Below, piece after piece: positions 9,604 to 21,117 of a DNA stretch of 64,000 bases. Both the position numbers and the translations under genes were made by a program. A model generated the notes under the pieces. That model searched no databases, was not told the DNA's origin, and saw only the letters and a program-made list of their open reading frames with translations. Source of the DNA: Phaeosaccion multiseriatum (lineage: Eukaryota > Ochrophyta, other classes); the NCBI GenBank assembly GCA_965112735.1, contig OZ218962.1, forward strand, positions 1,612,001 through 1,676,000, in the 5' to 3' direction. The first letter of the stretch is position 1. Each line of letters starts with the position of its first letter.

Positions 9604-10397
9604 CGCTGCTTCAGCAGCGAAGCCACGGAAGTTCTGTTCTCGCGGAGTGGAGTCGACGGAGAAACAGGGTATTGAGAGCCGAGGAGGGTAGAGCGTGAGC
9701 GCGTGTGTGGACCCCGAGGGAGCTGGTAGGATAGAATATATTTATGGCAGCAGATGGAAAACAACGGATTGGGATTTTCCGCTGGAGCTCAGAAGAGGAG
9801 GAGCCCTGCTGTACTCGCCACCCTACCGTGATTGAAGGAGATAGAGGGCAGGTGCGGGAGCGTGTACAAGCAGGGAGGAGAGTAGAGACCGATGGTGTAG
9901 GAAAGCAAGGATCGCAGTAGGGCCCGACTGCTTCTCTTGTGAGGTTGAAGATGCTGTGTGCTTACTTGTGTCATGCTAACAGTTGCAAACACAAGATGTG
10001 CCCCCAATGCTAACAGTTGCAAGGGCTTGCGCTACGCACACGCATCTAGTAGAAGTGAGAGACCCTTAGCCTGGTGTAGTATGGAGCTCTCGCCGGGCAA
10101 AAGGTTTTTTCTTTCTCCACCCACCCACCCATCTAGATTAGTTTAGTACATAGTAGTTAGATACTCAGTAGTTAAGGGGGGGATGAGCGGCTCCTCGGAA
10201 CCGCTGCCCCCAAAGGCCCGTGCTCGCCCCGTCAGGGAAGCGACACCCCGGAGACACTGTGTGCCCCGAGGTGAGTCCCTCTCAGGACTGCACTCTTAAT
10301 GAAAAGTTTATCCCCCAACAATGGCGACGACTGGATGAGGAGGAGCGAAGCCTCTCAATGGGTACCCAGTTTTGATTGAGCGCAACGACCGCGAGAA
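9604..10397 (+). mobile_element. Unclassified satellite-inserted element, copy 2 (short form)
   Basis: This 794-bp copy has the 513-bp 5' module, a 61-bp joint rich in CCACCCACCC and TTTAGTACATAGTAG, and the 220-bp 3' module. It abuts copy 1 directly, GAGAA joining CGCTGCTTCAG. The satellite resumes at 10398 exactly where it was left at 6991. Near-identity with copy 1 shows that the tandem arose recently. The pyrimidine tract and TAGATACTCA joint are also present, diverged, in copy 3, so this short structure may be the basic form. Confidence 0.65.
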
Positions 10398-11141
10398 GGC
10401 CCTTTTGAGCCCAACAAAGGGCCATTTGAGCAGATCGGAGACCCCACTTGGCATCGTTGAGGCAATGCAGTATTCTCACTGGCTCTGTTGTAGTGAGCCA
10501 ATGCCCAGTGCGGTCCTGTTGTGGCCAGCAAGCGCGTGGTTCAGGCTGTGTGTGCCGGCCTTGGGCCCTTTTGAGCCCAACAAAGGGCCATTTGAGCCGA
10601 TCGGAGACCCCACTTGACATCGTTGAGGCAATGCAGTATTCTCACTGGCTCTGTTGTAGTGAGCCAATGCCCAGTGCGGTCCTGTTGTGGCCAGCAAGCG
10701 CGTGGTTCAGGCTGTGTGTGCCCACCAAGGCCTTGCTTGGGCCCTTTTGAGCCCAACAAAGGGCCATTTGAGCCGATCGGAGACCCCACTTGACATCGTT
10801 GAGGCAATGCAGTATTCTCACTGGCTCTGTTGTAGTGAGCCAATGCCCAGTGCTGTCCTGTTGTGGCCAGCAAGCGCGTGGTTCAGGCTGTGTGTGCCCA
10901 CCAAGGCCTTGCTTGGGCCCTTTTGAGCCCAACAAAGGGCCATTTGAGCCGATCGGAGACCCCACTTGACATCGTTGAGGCAATGCAGTATTCTCACTGG
11001 CTCTGTTGTAGTGAGCCAATGCCCAGTGCTGTCCTGTTGTGGCCAGCAAGCGCGTGGTTCAGGCTGTGTGTGCCCACCAAGGCCTTGCTTGGGCCCTTTT
11101 GAGCCCAACAAAGGGCCATTTGAGCAGATCGGAGACCCCAC

Positions 11142-14100
11142 TTGGCATCATTGAGGCAATGCAGTATTTCCACTGGCTCTGTTGTAGTGAGCCAATGCCC
11201 AGTCTGTTATGGCCAGCAAGCGCGTGGTTCAGGCTGTGTGTGCCCACCAAGGCCTTGCTTGGGCCCTTTTGAGCCCAACAAAGGGCCATTTGAGCAGATC
11301 GGAGACCCCACTTGGCATCGTTGAGGCAATGCAGTATTCTCACTGGCTCTGTTGTAGTGAGCCAATGCCCAGTGCGGTCCTGTTGTGGCCAGCAAGCGCG
11401 TGGTTCAGGCTGTGTGTGCCCACCAAGGCCGGCCTTGGGCCCTTTTGAGCCCAACAAAGGGCCATTTGAGCAGATCGGAGACCCCACTTGACATCGTTGA
11501 GGCAATGCAGTATTCTCACTGGCTCTGTTGTAGTGAGCCAATGCCCAGTGCGGTCCTGTTGTGGCCAGCAAGCGCGTGGTTCAGGCTGTGTGTGCCGGCC
11601 TTGGGCCCTTTTGAGCCCAACAAAGGGCCATTTGAGCAGATCGGAGACCCCACTTGGCATCGTTGAGGCAATGCAGTATTCTCACTGGCTCTGTTGTAGT
11701 GAGCCAATGCCCAGTGCGGTCCTGTTGTGGCCAGCAAGCGCGTGGTTCAGGCTGTGTGTGCCGGCCTTGGGCCCTTTCGAGCCCAACAAAGGGCCATTTG
11801 AGCCGATCGGAGACCCCACTTGACATCGTTGAGGCAATGCAGTATTCTCACTGGCTCTGTTGTAGTGAGCCAATGCCCAGTGCGGTCCTGTTGTGGCCAG
11901 CAAGCGCGTGGTTCAGGCTGTGTGTGCCCACCAAGGCCTTGCTTGGGCCCTTTTGAGCCCAACAAAGGGCCATTTGAGCCGATCGGAGACCCCACTTGAC
12001 ATCGTTGAGGCAATGCAGTATTCTCACTGGCTCTGTTGTAGTGAGCCAATGCCCAGTGCTGTCCTGTTGTGGCCAGCAAGCGCGTGGTTCAGGCTGTGTG
12101 TGCCCACCAAGGCCTTGCTTGGGCCCTTTTGAGCCCAACAAAGGGCCATTTGAGCAGATCGGAGACCCCACTTGGCATCATTGAGGCAATGCAGTATTTC
12201 CACTGGCTCTGTTGTAGTGAGCCAATGCCCAGTCTGTTATGGCCAGCAAGCGCGTGGTTCAGGCTGTGTGTGCCCACCAAGGCCTTGCTTGGGCCCTTTT
12301 GAGCCCAACAAAGGGCCATTTGAGCAGATCGGAGACCCCACTTGGCATCGTTGAGGCAATGCAGTATTCTCACTGGCTCTGTTGTAGTGAGCCAATGCCC
12401 AGTGCGGTCCTGTTGTGGCCAGCAAGCGCGTGGTTCAGGCTGTGTGTGCCCACCAAGGCCGGCCTTGGGCCCTTTTGAGCCCAACAAAGGGCCATTTGAG
12501 CAGATCGGAGACCCCACTTGACATCGTTGAGGCAATGCAGTATTCTCACTGGCTCTGTTGTAGTGAGCCAATGCCCAGTGCGGTCCTGTTGTGGCCAGCA
12601 AGCGCGTGGTTCAGGCTGTGTGTGCCGGCCTTGGGCCCTTTTGAGCCCAACAAAGGGCCATTTGAGCAGATCGGAGACCCCACTTGGCATCGTTGAGGCA
12701 ATGCAGTATTCTCACTGGCTCTGTTGTAGTGAGCCAATGCCCAGTGCGGTCCTGTTGTGGCCAGCAAGCGCGTGGTTCAGGCTGTGTGTGCCGGCCTTGG
12801 GCCCTTTCGAGCCCAACAAAGGGCCATTTGAGCCGATCGGAGACCCCACTTGACATCGTTGAGGCAATGCAGTATTCTCACTGGCTCTGTTGTAGTGAGC
12901 CAATGCCCAGTGCGGTCCTGTTGTGGCCAGCAAGCGCGTGGTTCAGGCTGTGTGTGCCCACCAAGGCCTTGCTTGGGCCCTTTTGAGCCCAACAAAGGGC
13001 CATTTGAGCAGATCGGAGACCCCACTTGACATCGTTGAGGCAATGCAGTATTCTCACTGGCTCTGTTGTAGTGAGCCAATGCCCAGTGCTGTCCTGTTGT
13101 GGCCAGCAAGCGCGTGGTTCAGGCTGTGTGTGCCCACCAAGGCCTTGCTTGGGCCCTTTTGAGCCCAACAAAGGGCCATTTGAGCAGATCGGAGACCCCA
13201 CTTGGCATCATTGAGGCAATGCAGTATTTCCACTGGCTCTGTTGTAGTGAGCCAATGCCCAGTCTGTTGTGGCCAGCAAGCGCGTGGTTCAGGCTGTGTG
13301 TGCCCACCAAGGCCTTGCTTGGGCCCTTTTGAGCCCAACAAAGGGCCATTTGAGCAGATCGGAGACCCCACTTGGCATCGTTGAGGCAATGCAGTATTCT
13401 CACTGGCTCTGTTGTAGTGAGCCAATGCCCAGTGCGGTCCTGTTGTGGCCAGCAAGCGCGTGGTTCAGGCTGTGTGTGCCCACCAAGGCCGGCCTTGGGC
13501 CCTTTTGAGCCCAACAAAGGGCCATTTGAGCAGATCGGAGACCCCACTTGACATCGTTGAGGCAATGCAGTATTCTCACTGGCTCTGTTGTAGTGAGCCA
13601 ATGCCCAGTGCGGTCCTGTTGTGGCCAGCAAGCGCGTGGTTCAGGCTGTGTGTGCCGGCCTTGGGCCCTTTTGAGCCCAACAAAGGGCCATTTGAGCAGA
13701 TCGGAGACCCCACTTGGCATCGTTGAGGCAATGCAGTATTCTCACTGGCTCTGTTGTAGTGAGCCAATGCCCAGTGCGGTCCTGTTGTGGCCAGCAAGCG
13801 CGTGGTTCAGGCTGTGTGTGCCGGCCTTGGGCCCTTTCGAGCCCAACAAAGGGCCATTTGAGCCGATCGGAGACCCCACTTGACATCGTTGAGGCAATGC
13901 AGTATTCTCACTGGCTCTGTTGTAGTGAGCCAATGCCCAGTGCGGTCCTGTTGTGGCCAGCAAGCGCGTGGTTCAGGCTGTGTGTGCCCACCAAGGCCTT
14001 GCTTGGGCCCTTTTGAGCCCAACAAAGGGCCATTTGAGCCGATCGGAGACCCCACTTGACATCGTTGAGGCAATGCAGTATTCTCACTGGCTCTGTTGTA

Positions 14101-15261
14101 GTGAGCCAATGCCCAGTGCTGTCCTGTTGTGGCCAGCAAGCGCGTGGTTCAGGCTGTGTGTGCCCACCAAGGCCTTGCTTGGGCCCTTTTGAGCCCAACA
14201 AAGGGCCATTTGAGCAGATCGGAGACCCCACTTGGCATCATTGAGGCAATGCAGTATTTCCACTGGCTCTGTTGTAGTGAGCCAATACCCAGTCTGTTGT
14301 GGCCAGCAAGCGCGTGGTTCAGGCTGTGTGTGCCCACCAAGGCCTTGCTTGGGCCCTTTTGAGCCCAACAAAGGGCCATTTGAGCAGATCGGAGACCCCA
14401 CTTGGCATCGTTGAGGCAATGCAGTATTCTCACTGGCTCTGTTGTAGTGAGCCAATGCCCAGTGCGGTCCTGTTGTGGCCAGCAAGCGCGTGGTTCAGGC
14501 TGTGTGTGCCCACCAAGGCCGGCCTTGGGCCCTTTTGAGCCCAACAAAGGGCCATTTGAGCCGATCGGAGACCCCACTTGACATCGTTGAGGCAATGCAG
14601 TATTCTCACTGGCTCTGTTGTAGTGAGCCAATGCCCAGTGCGGTCCTGTTGTGGCCAGCAAGCGCGTGGTTCAGGCTGTGTGTGCCGGCCTTGGGCCCTT
14701 TTGAGCCCAACAAAGGGCCATTTGAGCAGATCGGAGACCCCACTTGGCATCGTTGAGGCAATGCAGTATTCTCACTGGCTCTGTTGTAGTGAGCCAATGC
14801 CCAGTGCGGTCCTGTTGTGGCCAGCAAGCGCGTGGTTCAGGCTGTGTGTGCCGGCCTTGGGCCCTTTTGAGCCCAACAAAGGGCCATTTGAGCCGATCGG
14901 AGACCCCACTTGACATCGTTGAGGCAATGCAGTATTCTCACTGGCTCTGTTGTAGTGAGCCAATGCCCAGTGCGGTCCTGTTGTGGCCAGCAAGCGCGTG
15001 GTTCAGGCTGTGTGTGCCCACCAAGGCCTTGCTTGGGCCCTTTTGAGCCCAACAAAGGGCCATTTGAGCCGATCGGAGACCCCACTTGACATCGTTGAGG
15101 CAATGCAGTATTCTCACTGGCTCTGTTGTAGTGAGCCAATGCCCAGTGCTGTCCTGTTGTGGCCAGCAAGCGCGTGGTTCAGGCTGTGTGTGCCCACCAA
15201 GGCCTTGCTTGGGCCCTTTTGAGCCCAACAAAGGGCCATTTGAGCAGATCGGAGACCCCAC
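11142..15261. repeat. Four consecutive 1030-bp higher-order units
   Basis: Units start at 11142, 12172, 13202 and 14232. Each contains monomers of 170, 176, 166, 166, 176 and 176 bp in that order. The 170-bp monomer changes stepwise along the block: AGTCTGTTATGG in the first two, AGTCTGTTGTGG in the third, and in addition AATACCC in place of AATGCCC from the fourth onward. Confidence 0.95.
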
Positions 15262-18027
15262 TTGGCATCATTGAGGCAATGCAGTATTTCCACTGGCTCT
15301 GTTGTAGTGAGCCAATACCCAGTCTGTTGTGGCCAGCAAGCGCGTGGTTCAGGCTGTGTGTGCCCACCAAGGCCGGCCTTGGGCCCTTTTGAGCCCAACA
15401 AAGGGCCATTTGAGCAGATCGGAGACCCCACTTGGCATCGTTGAGGCAATGCAGTATTCTCACTGGCTCTGTTGTAGTGAGCCAATGCCCAGTGCGGTCC
15501 TGTTGTGGCCAGCAAGCGCGTGGTTCAGGCTGTGTGTGCCCACCAAGGCCGGCCTTGGGCCCTTTTGAGCCCAACAAAGGGCCATTTGAGCAGATCGGAG
15601 ACCCCACTTGACATCGTTGAGGCAATGCAGTATTCTCACTGGCTCTGTTGTAGTGAGCCAATGCCCAGTGCTGTCCTGTTGTGGCCAGCAAGCGCGTGGT
15701 TCAGGCTGTGTGTGCCCACCAAGGCCTTGCTTGGGCCCTTTTGAGCCCAACAAAGGGCCATTTGAGCAGATCGGAGACCCCACTTGGCATCATTGAGGCA
15801 ATGCAGTATTTCCACTGGCTCTGTTGTAGTGAGCCAATACCCAGTCTGTTGTGGCCAGCAAGCGCGTGGTTCAGGCTGTGTGTGCCCACCAAGGCCTTGC
15901 TTGGGCCCTTTTGAGCCCAACAAAGGGCCATTTGAGCAGATCGGAGACCCCACTTGGCATCGTTGAGGCAATGCAGTATTCTCACTGGCTCTGTTGTAGT
16001 GAGCCAATGCCCAGTGCGGTCCTGTTGTGGCCAGCAAGCGCGTGGTTCAGGCTGTGTGTGCCGGCCTTGGGCCCTTTCGAGCCCAACAAAGGGCCATTTG
16101 AGCCGATCGGAGACCCCACTTGACATCGTTGAGGCAATGCAGTATTCTCACTGGCTCTGTTGTAGTGAGCCAATGCCCAGTGCGGTCCTGTTGTGGCCAG
16201 CAAGCGCGTGGTTCAGGCTGTGTGTGCCCACCAAGGCCTTGCTTGGGCCCTTTTGAGCCCAACAAAGGGCCATTTGAGCCGATCGGAGACCCCACTTGAC
16301 ATCGTTGAGGCAATGCAGTATTCTCACTGGCTCTGTTGTAGTGAGCCAATGCCCAGTGCTGTCCTGTTGTGGCCAGCAAGCGCGTGGTTCAGGCTGTGTG
16401 TGCCCACCAAGGCCTTGCTTGGGCCCTTTTGAGCCCAACAAAGGGCCATTTGAGCAGATCGGAGACCCCACTTGGCATCATTGAGGCAATGCAGTATTTC
16501 CACTGGCTCTGTTGTAGTGAGCCAATACCCAGTCTGTTGTGGCCAGCAAGCGCGTGGTTCAGGCTGTGTGTGCCCACCAAGGCCTTGCTTGGGCCCTTTT
16601 GAGCCCAACAAAGGGCCATTTGAGCAGATCGGAGACCCCACTTGGCATCGTTGAGGCAATGCAGTATTCTCACTGGCTCTGTTGTAGTGAGCCAATGCCC
16701 AGTGCGGTCCTGTTGTGGCCAGCAAGCGCGTGGTTCAGGCTGTGTGTGCCCACCAAGGCCGGCCTTGGGCCCTTTTGAGCCCAACAAAGGGCCATTTGAG
16801 CCGATCGGAGACCCCACTTGACATCGTTGAGGCAATGCAGTATTCTCACTGGCTCTGTTGTAGTGAGCCAATGCCCAGTGCGGTCCTGTTGTGGCCAGCA
16901 AGCGCGTGGTTCAGGCTGTGTGTGCCGGCCTTGGGCCCTTTTGAGCCCAACAAAGGGCCATTTGAGCAGATCGGAGACCCCACTTGGCATCGTTGAGGCA
17001 ATGCAGTATTCTCACTGGCTCTGTTGTAGTGAGCCAATGCCCAGTGCGGTCCTGTTGTGGCCAGCAAGCGCGTGGTTCAGGCTGTGTGTGCCCACCAAGG
17101 CCTTGCTTGGGCCCTTTTGAGCCCAACAAAGGGCCATTTGAGCCGATCGGAGACCCCACTTGACATCGTTGAGGCAATGCAGTATTCTCACTGGCTCTGT
17201 TGTAGTGAGCCAATGCCCAGTGCTGTCCTGTTGTGGCCAGCAAGCGCGTGGTTCAGGCTGTGTGTGCCCACCAAGGCCTTGCTTGGGCCCTTTTGAGCCC
17301 AACAAAGGGCCATTTGAGCAGATCGGAGACCCCACTTGGCATCATTGAGGCAATGCAGTATTTCCACTGGCTCTGTTGTAGTGAGCCAATACCCAGTCTG
17401 TTGTGGCCAGCAAGCGCGTGGTTCAGGCTGTGTGTGCCCACCAAGGCCTTGCTTGGGCCCTTTTGAGCCCAACAAAGGGCCATTTGAGCAGATCGGAGAC
17501 CCCACTTGGCATCATTGAGGCAATGCAGTATTTCCACTGGCTCTGTTGTAGTGAGCCAATACCCAGTCTGTTGTGGCCAGCAAGCGCGTGGTTCAGGCTG
17601 TGTGTGCCCACCAAGGCCTTGCTTGGGCCCTTTTGAGCCCAACAAAGGGCCATTTGAGCAGATCGGAGACCCCACTTGGCATCGTTGAGGCAATGCAGTA
17701 TTCTCACTGGCTCTGTTGTAGTGAGCCAATGCCCAGTGCGGTCCTGTTGTGGCCAGCAAGCGCGTGGTTCAGGCTGTGTGTGCCCACCAAGGCCTTGCTT
17801 GGGCCCTTTTGAGCCCAACAAAGGGCCATTTGAGCAGATCGGAGACCCCACTTGACATCGTTGAGGCAATGCAGTATTCTCACTGGCTCTGTTGTAGTGA
17901 GCCAATGCCCAGTGCTGTCCTGTTGTGGCCAGCAAGCGCGTGGTTCAGGCTGTGTGTGCCCACCAAGGCCTTGCTTGGGCCCTTTTGAGCCCAACAAAGG
18001 GCCATTTGAGCAGATCGGAGACCCCAC

Positions 18028-21000
18028 TTGGCATCATTGAGGCAATGCAGTATTTCCACTGGCTCTGTTGTAGTGAGCCAATACCCAGTCTGTTGTGGCC
18101 AGCAAGCGCGTGGTTCAGGCTGTGTGTGCCCACCAAGGCCTTGCTTGGGCCCTTTTGAGCCCAACAAAGGGCCATTTGAGCAGATCGGAGACCCCACTTG
18201 GCATCGTTGAGGCAATGCAGTATTCTCACTGGCTCTGTTGTAGTGAGCCAATGCCCAGTGCGGTCCTGTTGTGGCCAGCAAGCGCGTGGTTCAGGCTGTG
18301 TGTGCCCACCAAGGCCGGCCTTGGGCCCTTTTGAGCCCAACAAAGGGCCATTTGAGCCGATCGGAGACCCCACTTGACATCGTTGAGGCAATGCAGTATT
18401 CTCACTGGCTCTGTTGTAGTGAGCCAATGCCCAGTGCGGTCCTGTTGTGGCCAGCAAGCGCGTGGTTCAGGCTGTGTGTGCCGGCCTTGGGCCCTTTTGA
18501 GCCCAACAAAGGGCCATTTGAGCAGATCGGAGACCCCACTTGGCATCGTTGAGGCAATGCAGTATTCTCACTGGCTCTGTTGTAGTGAGCCAATGCCCAG
18601 TGCGGTCCTGTTGTGGCCAGCAAGCGCGTGGTTCAGGCTGTGTGTGCCGGCCTTGGGCCCTTTTGAGCCCAACAAAGGGCCATTTGAGCCGATCGGAGAC
18701 CCCACTTGACATCGTTGAGGCAATGCAGTATTCTCACTGGCTCTGTTGTAGTGAGCCAATGCCCAGTGCGGTCCTGTTGTGGCCAGCAAGCGCGTGGTTC
18801 AGGCTGTGTGTGCCCACCAAGGCCTTGCTTGGGCCCTTTTGAGCCCAACAAAGGGCCATTTGAGCCGATCGGAGACCCCACTTGACATCGTTGAGGCAAT
18901 GCAGTATTCTCACTGGCTCTGTTGTAGTGAGCCAATGCCCAGTGCTGTCCTGTTGTGGCCAGCAAGCGCGTGGTTCAGGCTGTGTGTGCCCACCAAGGCC
19001 TTGCTTGGGCCCTTTTGAGCCCAACAAAGGGCCATTTGAGCAGATCGGAGACCCCACTTGGCATCATTGAGGCAATGCAGTATTTCCACTGGCTCTGTTG
19101 TAGTGAGCCAATACCCAGTCTGTTGTGGCCAGCAAGCGCGTGGTTCAGGCTGTGTGTGCCCACCAAGGCCTTGCTTGGGCCCTTTTGAGCCCAACAAAGG
19201 GCCATTTGAGCAGATCGGAGACCCCACTTGGCATCGTTGAGGCAATGCAGTATTCTCACTGGCTCTGTTGTAGTGAGCCAATGCCCAGTGCGGTCCTGTT
19301 GTGGCCAGCAAGCGCGTGGTTCAGGCTGTGTGTGCCCACCAAGGCCGGCCTTGGGCCCTTTTGAGCCCAACAAAGGGCCATTTGAGCAGATCGGAGACCC
19401 CACTTGACATCGTTGAGGCAATGCAGTATTCTCACTGGCTCTGTTGTAGTGAGCCAATGCCCAGTGCGGTCCTGTTGTGGCCAGCAAGCGCGTGGTTCAG
19501 GCTGTGTGTGCCGGCCTTGGGCCCTTTTGAGCCCAACAAAGGGCCATTTGAGCAGATCGGAGACCCCACTTGGCATCGTTGAGGCAATGCAGTATTCTCA
19601 CTGGCTCTGTTGTAGTGAGCCAATGCCCAGTGCGGTCCTGTTGTGGCCAGCAAGCGCGTGGTTCAGGCTGTGTGTGCCGGCCTTGGGCCCTTTCGAGCCC
19701 AACAAAGGGCCATTTGAGCCGATCGGAGACCCCACTTGACATCGTTGAGGCAATGCAGTATTCTCACTGGCTCTGTTGTAGTGAGCCAATGCCCAGTGCG
19801 GTCCTGTTGTGGCCAGCAAGCGCGTGGTTCAGGCTGTGTGTGCCCACCAAGGCCGGCCTTGGGCCCTTTTGAGCCCAACAAAGGGCCATTTGAGCCGATC
19901 GGAGACCCCACTTGACATCGTTGAGGCAATGCAGTATTCTCACTGGCTCTGTTGTAGTGAGCCAATGCCCAGTGCTGTCCTGTTGTGGCCAGCAAGCGCG
20001 TGGTTCAGGCTGTGTGTGCCCACCAAGGCCTTGCTTGGGCCCTTTTGAGCCCAACAAAGGGCCATTTGAGCAGATCGGAGACCCCACTTGGCATCATTGA
20101 GGCAATGCAGTATTTCCACTGGCTCTGTTGTAGTGAGCCAATACCCAGTCTGTTGTGGCCAGCAAGCGCGTGGTTCAGGCTGTGTGTGCCCACCAAGGCC
20201 TTGCTTGGGCCCTTTTGAGCCCAACAAAGGGCCATTTGAGCAGATCGGAGACCCCACTTGGCATCGTTGAGGCAATGCAGTATTCTCACTGGCTCTGTTG
20301 TAGTGAGCCAATGCCCAGTGCGGTCCTGTTGTGGCCAGCAAGCGCGTGGTTCAGGCTGTGTGTGCCCACCAAGGCCGGCCTTGGGCCCTTTTGAGCCCAA
20401 CAAAGGGCCATTTGAGCAGATCGGAGACCCCACTTGACATCGTTGAGGCAATGCAGTATTCTCACTGGCTCTGTTGTAGTGAGCCAATGCCCAGTGCGGT
20501 CCTGTTGTGGCCAGCAAGCGCGTGGTTCAGGCTGTGTGTGCCGGCCTTGGGCCCTTTTGAGCCCAACAAAGGGCCATTTGAGCAGATCGGAGACCCCACT
20601 TGGCATCGTTGAGGCAATGCAGTATTCTCACTGGCTCTGTTGTAGTGAGCCAATGCCCAGTGCGGTCCTGTTGTGGCCAGCAAGCGCGTGGTTCAGGCTG
20701 TGTGTGCCGGCCTTGGGCCCTTTCGAGCCCAACAAAGGGCCATTTGAGCCGATCGGAGACCCCACTTGACATCGTTGAGGCAATGCAGTATTCTCACTGG
20801 CTCTGTTGTAGTGAGCCAATGCCCAGTGCGGTCCTGTTGTGGCCAGCAAGCGCGTGGTTCAGGCTGTGTGTGCCCACCAAGGCCGGCCTTGGGCCCTTTT
20901 GAGCCCAACAAAGGGCCATTTGAGCCGATCGGAGACCCCACTTGACATCGTTGAGGCAATGCAGTATTCTCACTGGCTCTGTTGTAGTGAGCCAATGCCC

Positions 21001-21117
21001 AGTGCTGTCCTGTTGTGGCCAGCAAGCGCGTGGTTCAGGCTGTGTGTGCCCACCAAGGCCTTGCTTGGGCCCTTTTGAGCCCAACAAAGGGCCATTTGAG
21101 CAGATCGGAGACCCCAC
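18028..21117. repeat. Three further 1030-bp higher-order units
   Basis: Units start at 18028, 19058 and 20088 with the same monomer length order. All carry the derived AATACCC form. The interval 15262-18027 consists of shortened units of 522, 688, 864, 170 and 522 bp, each equal to the full unit minus whole monomers, as unequal crossing-over would give. Confidence 0.93.

Noticed and set aside
6992-10116. LTR retrotransposon with 513-bp LTRs at 6992-7504 and 9604-10116
   Set aside because: The 220-bp 3' module also repeats, after the second 513-bp module, so the structure is two tandem elements. There are no TG..CA ends, primer-binding site, polypurine tract or polymerase.
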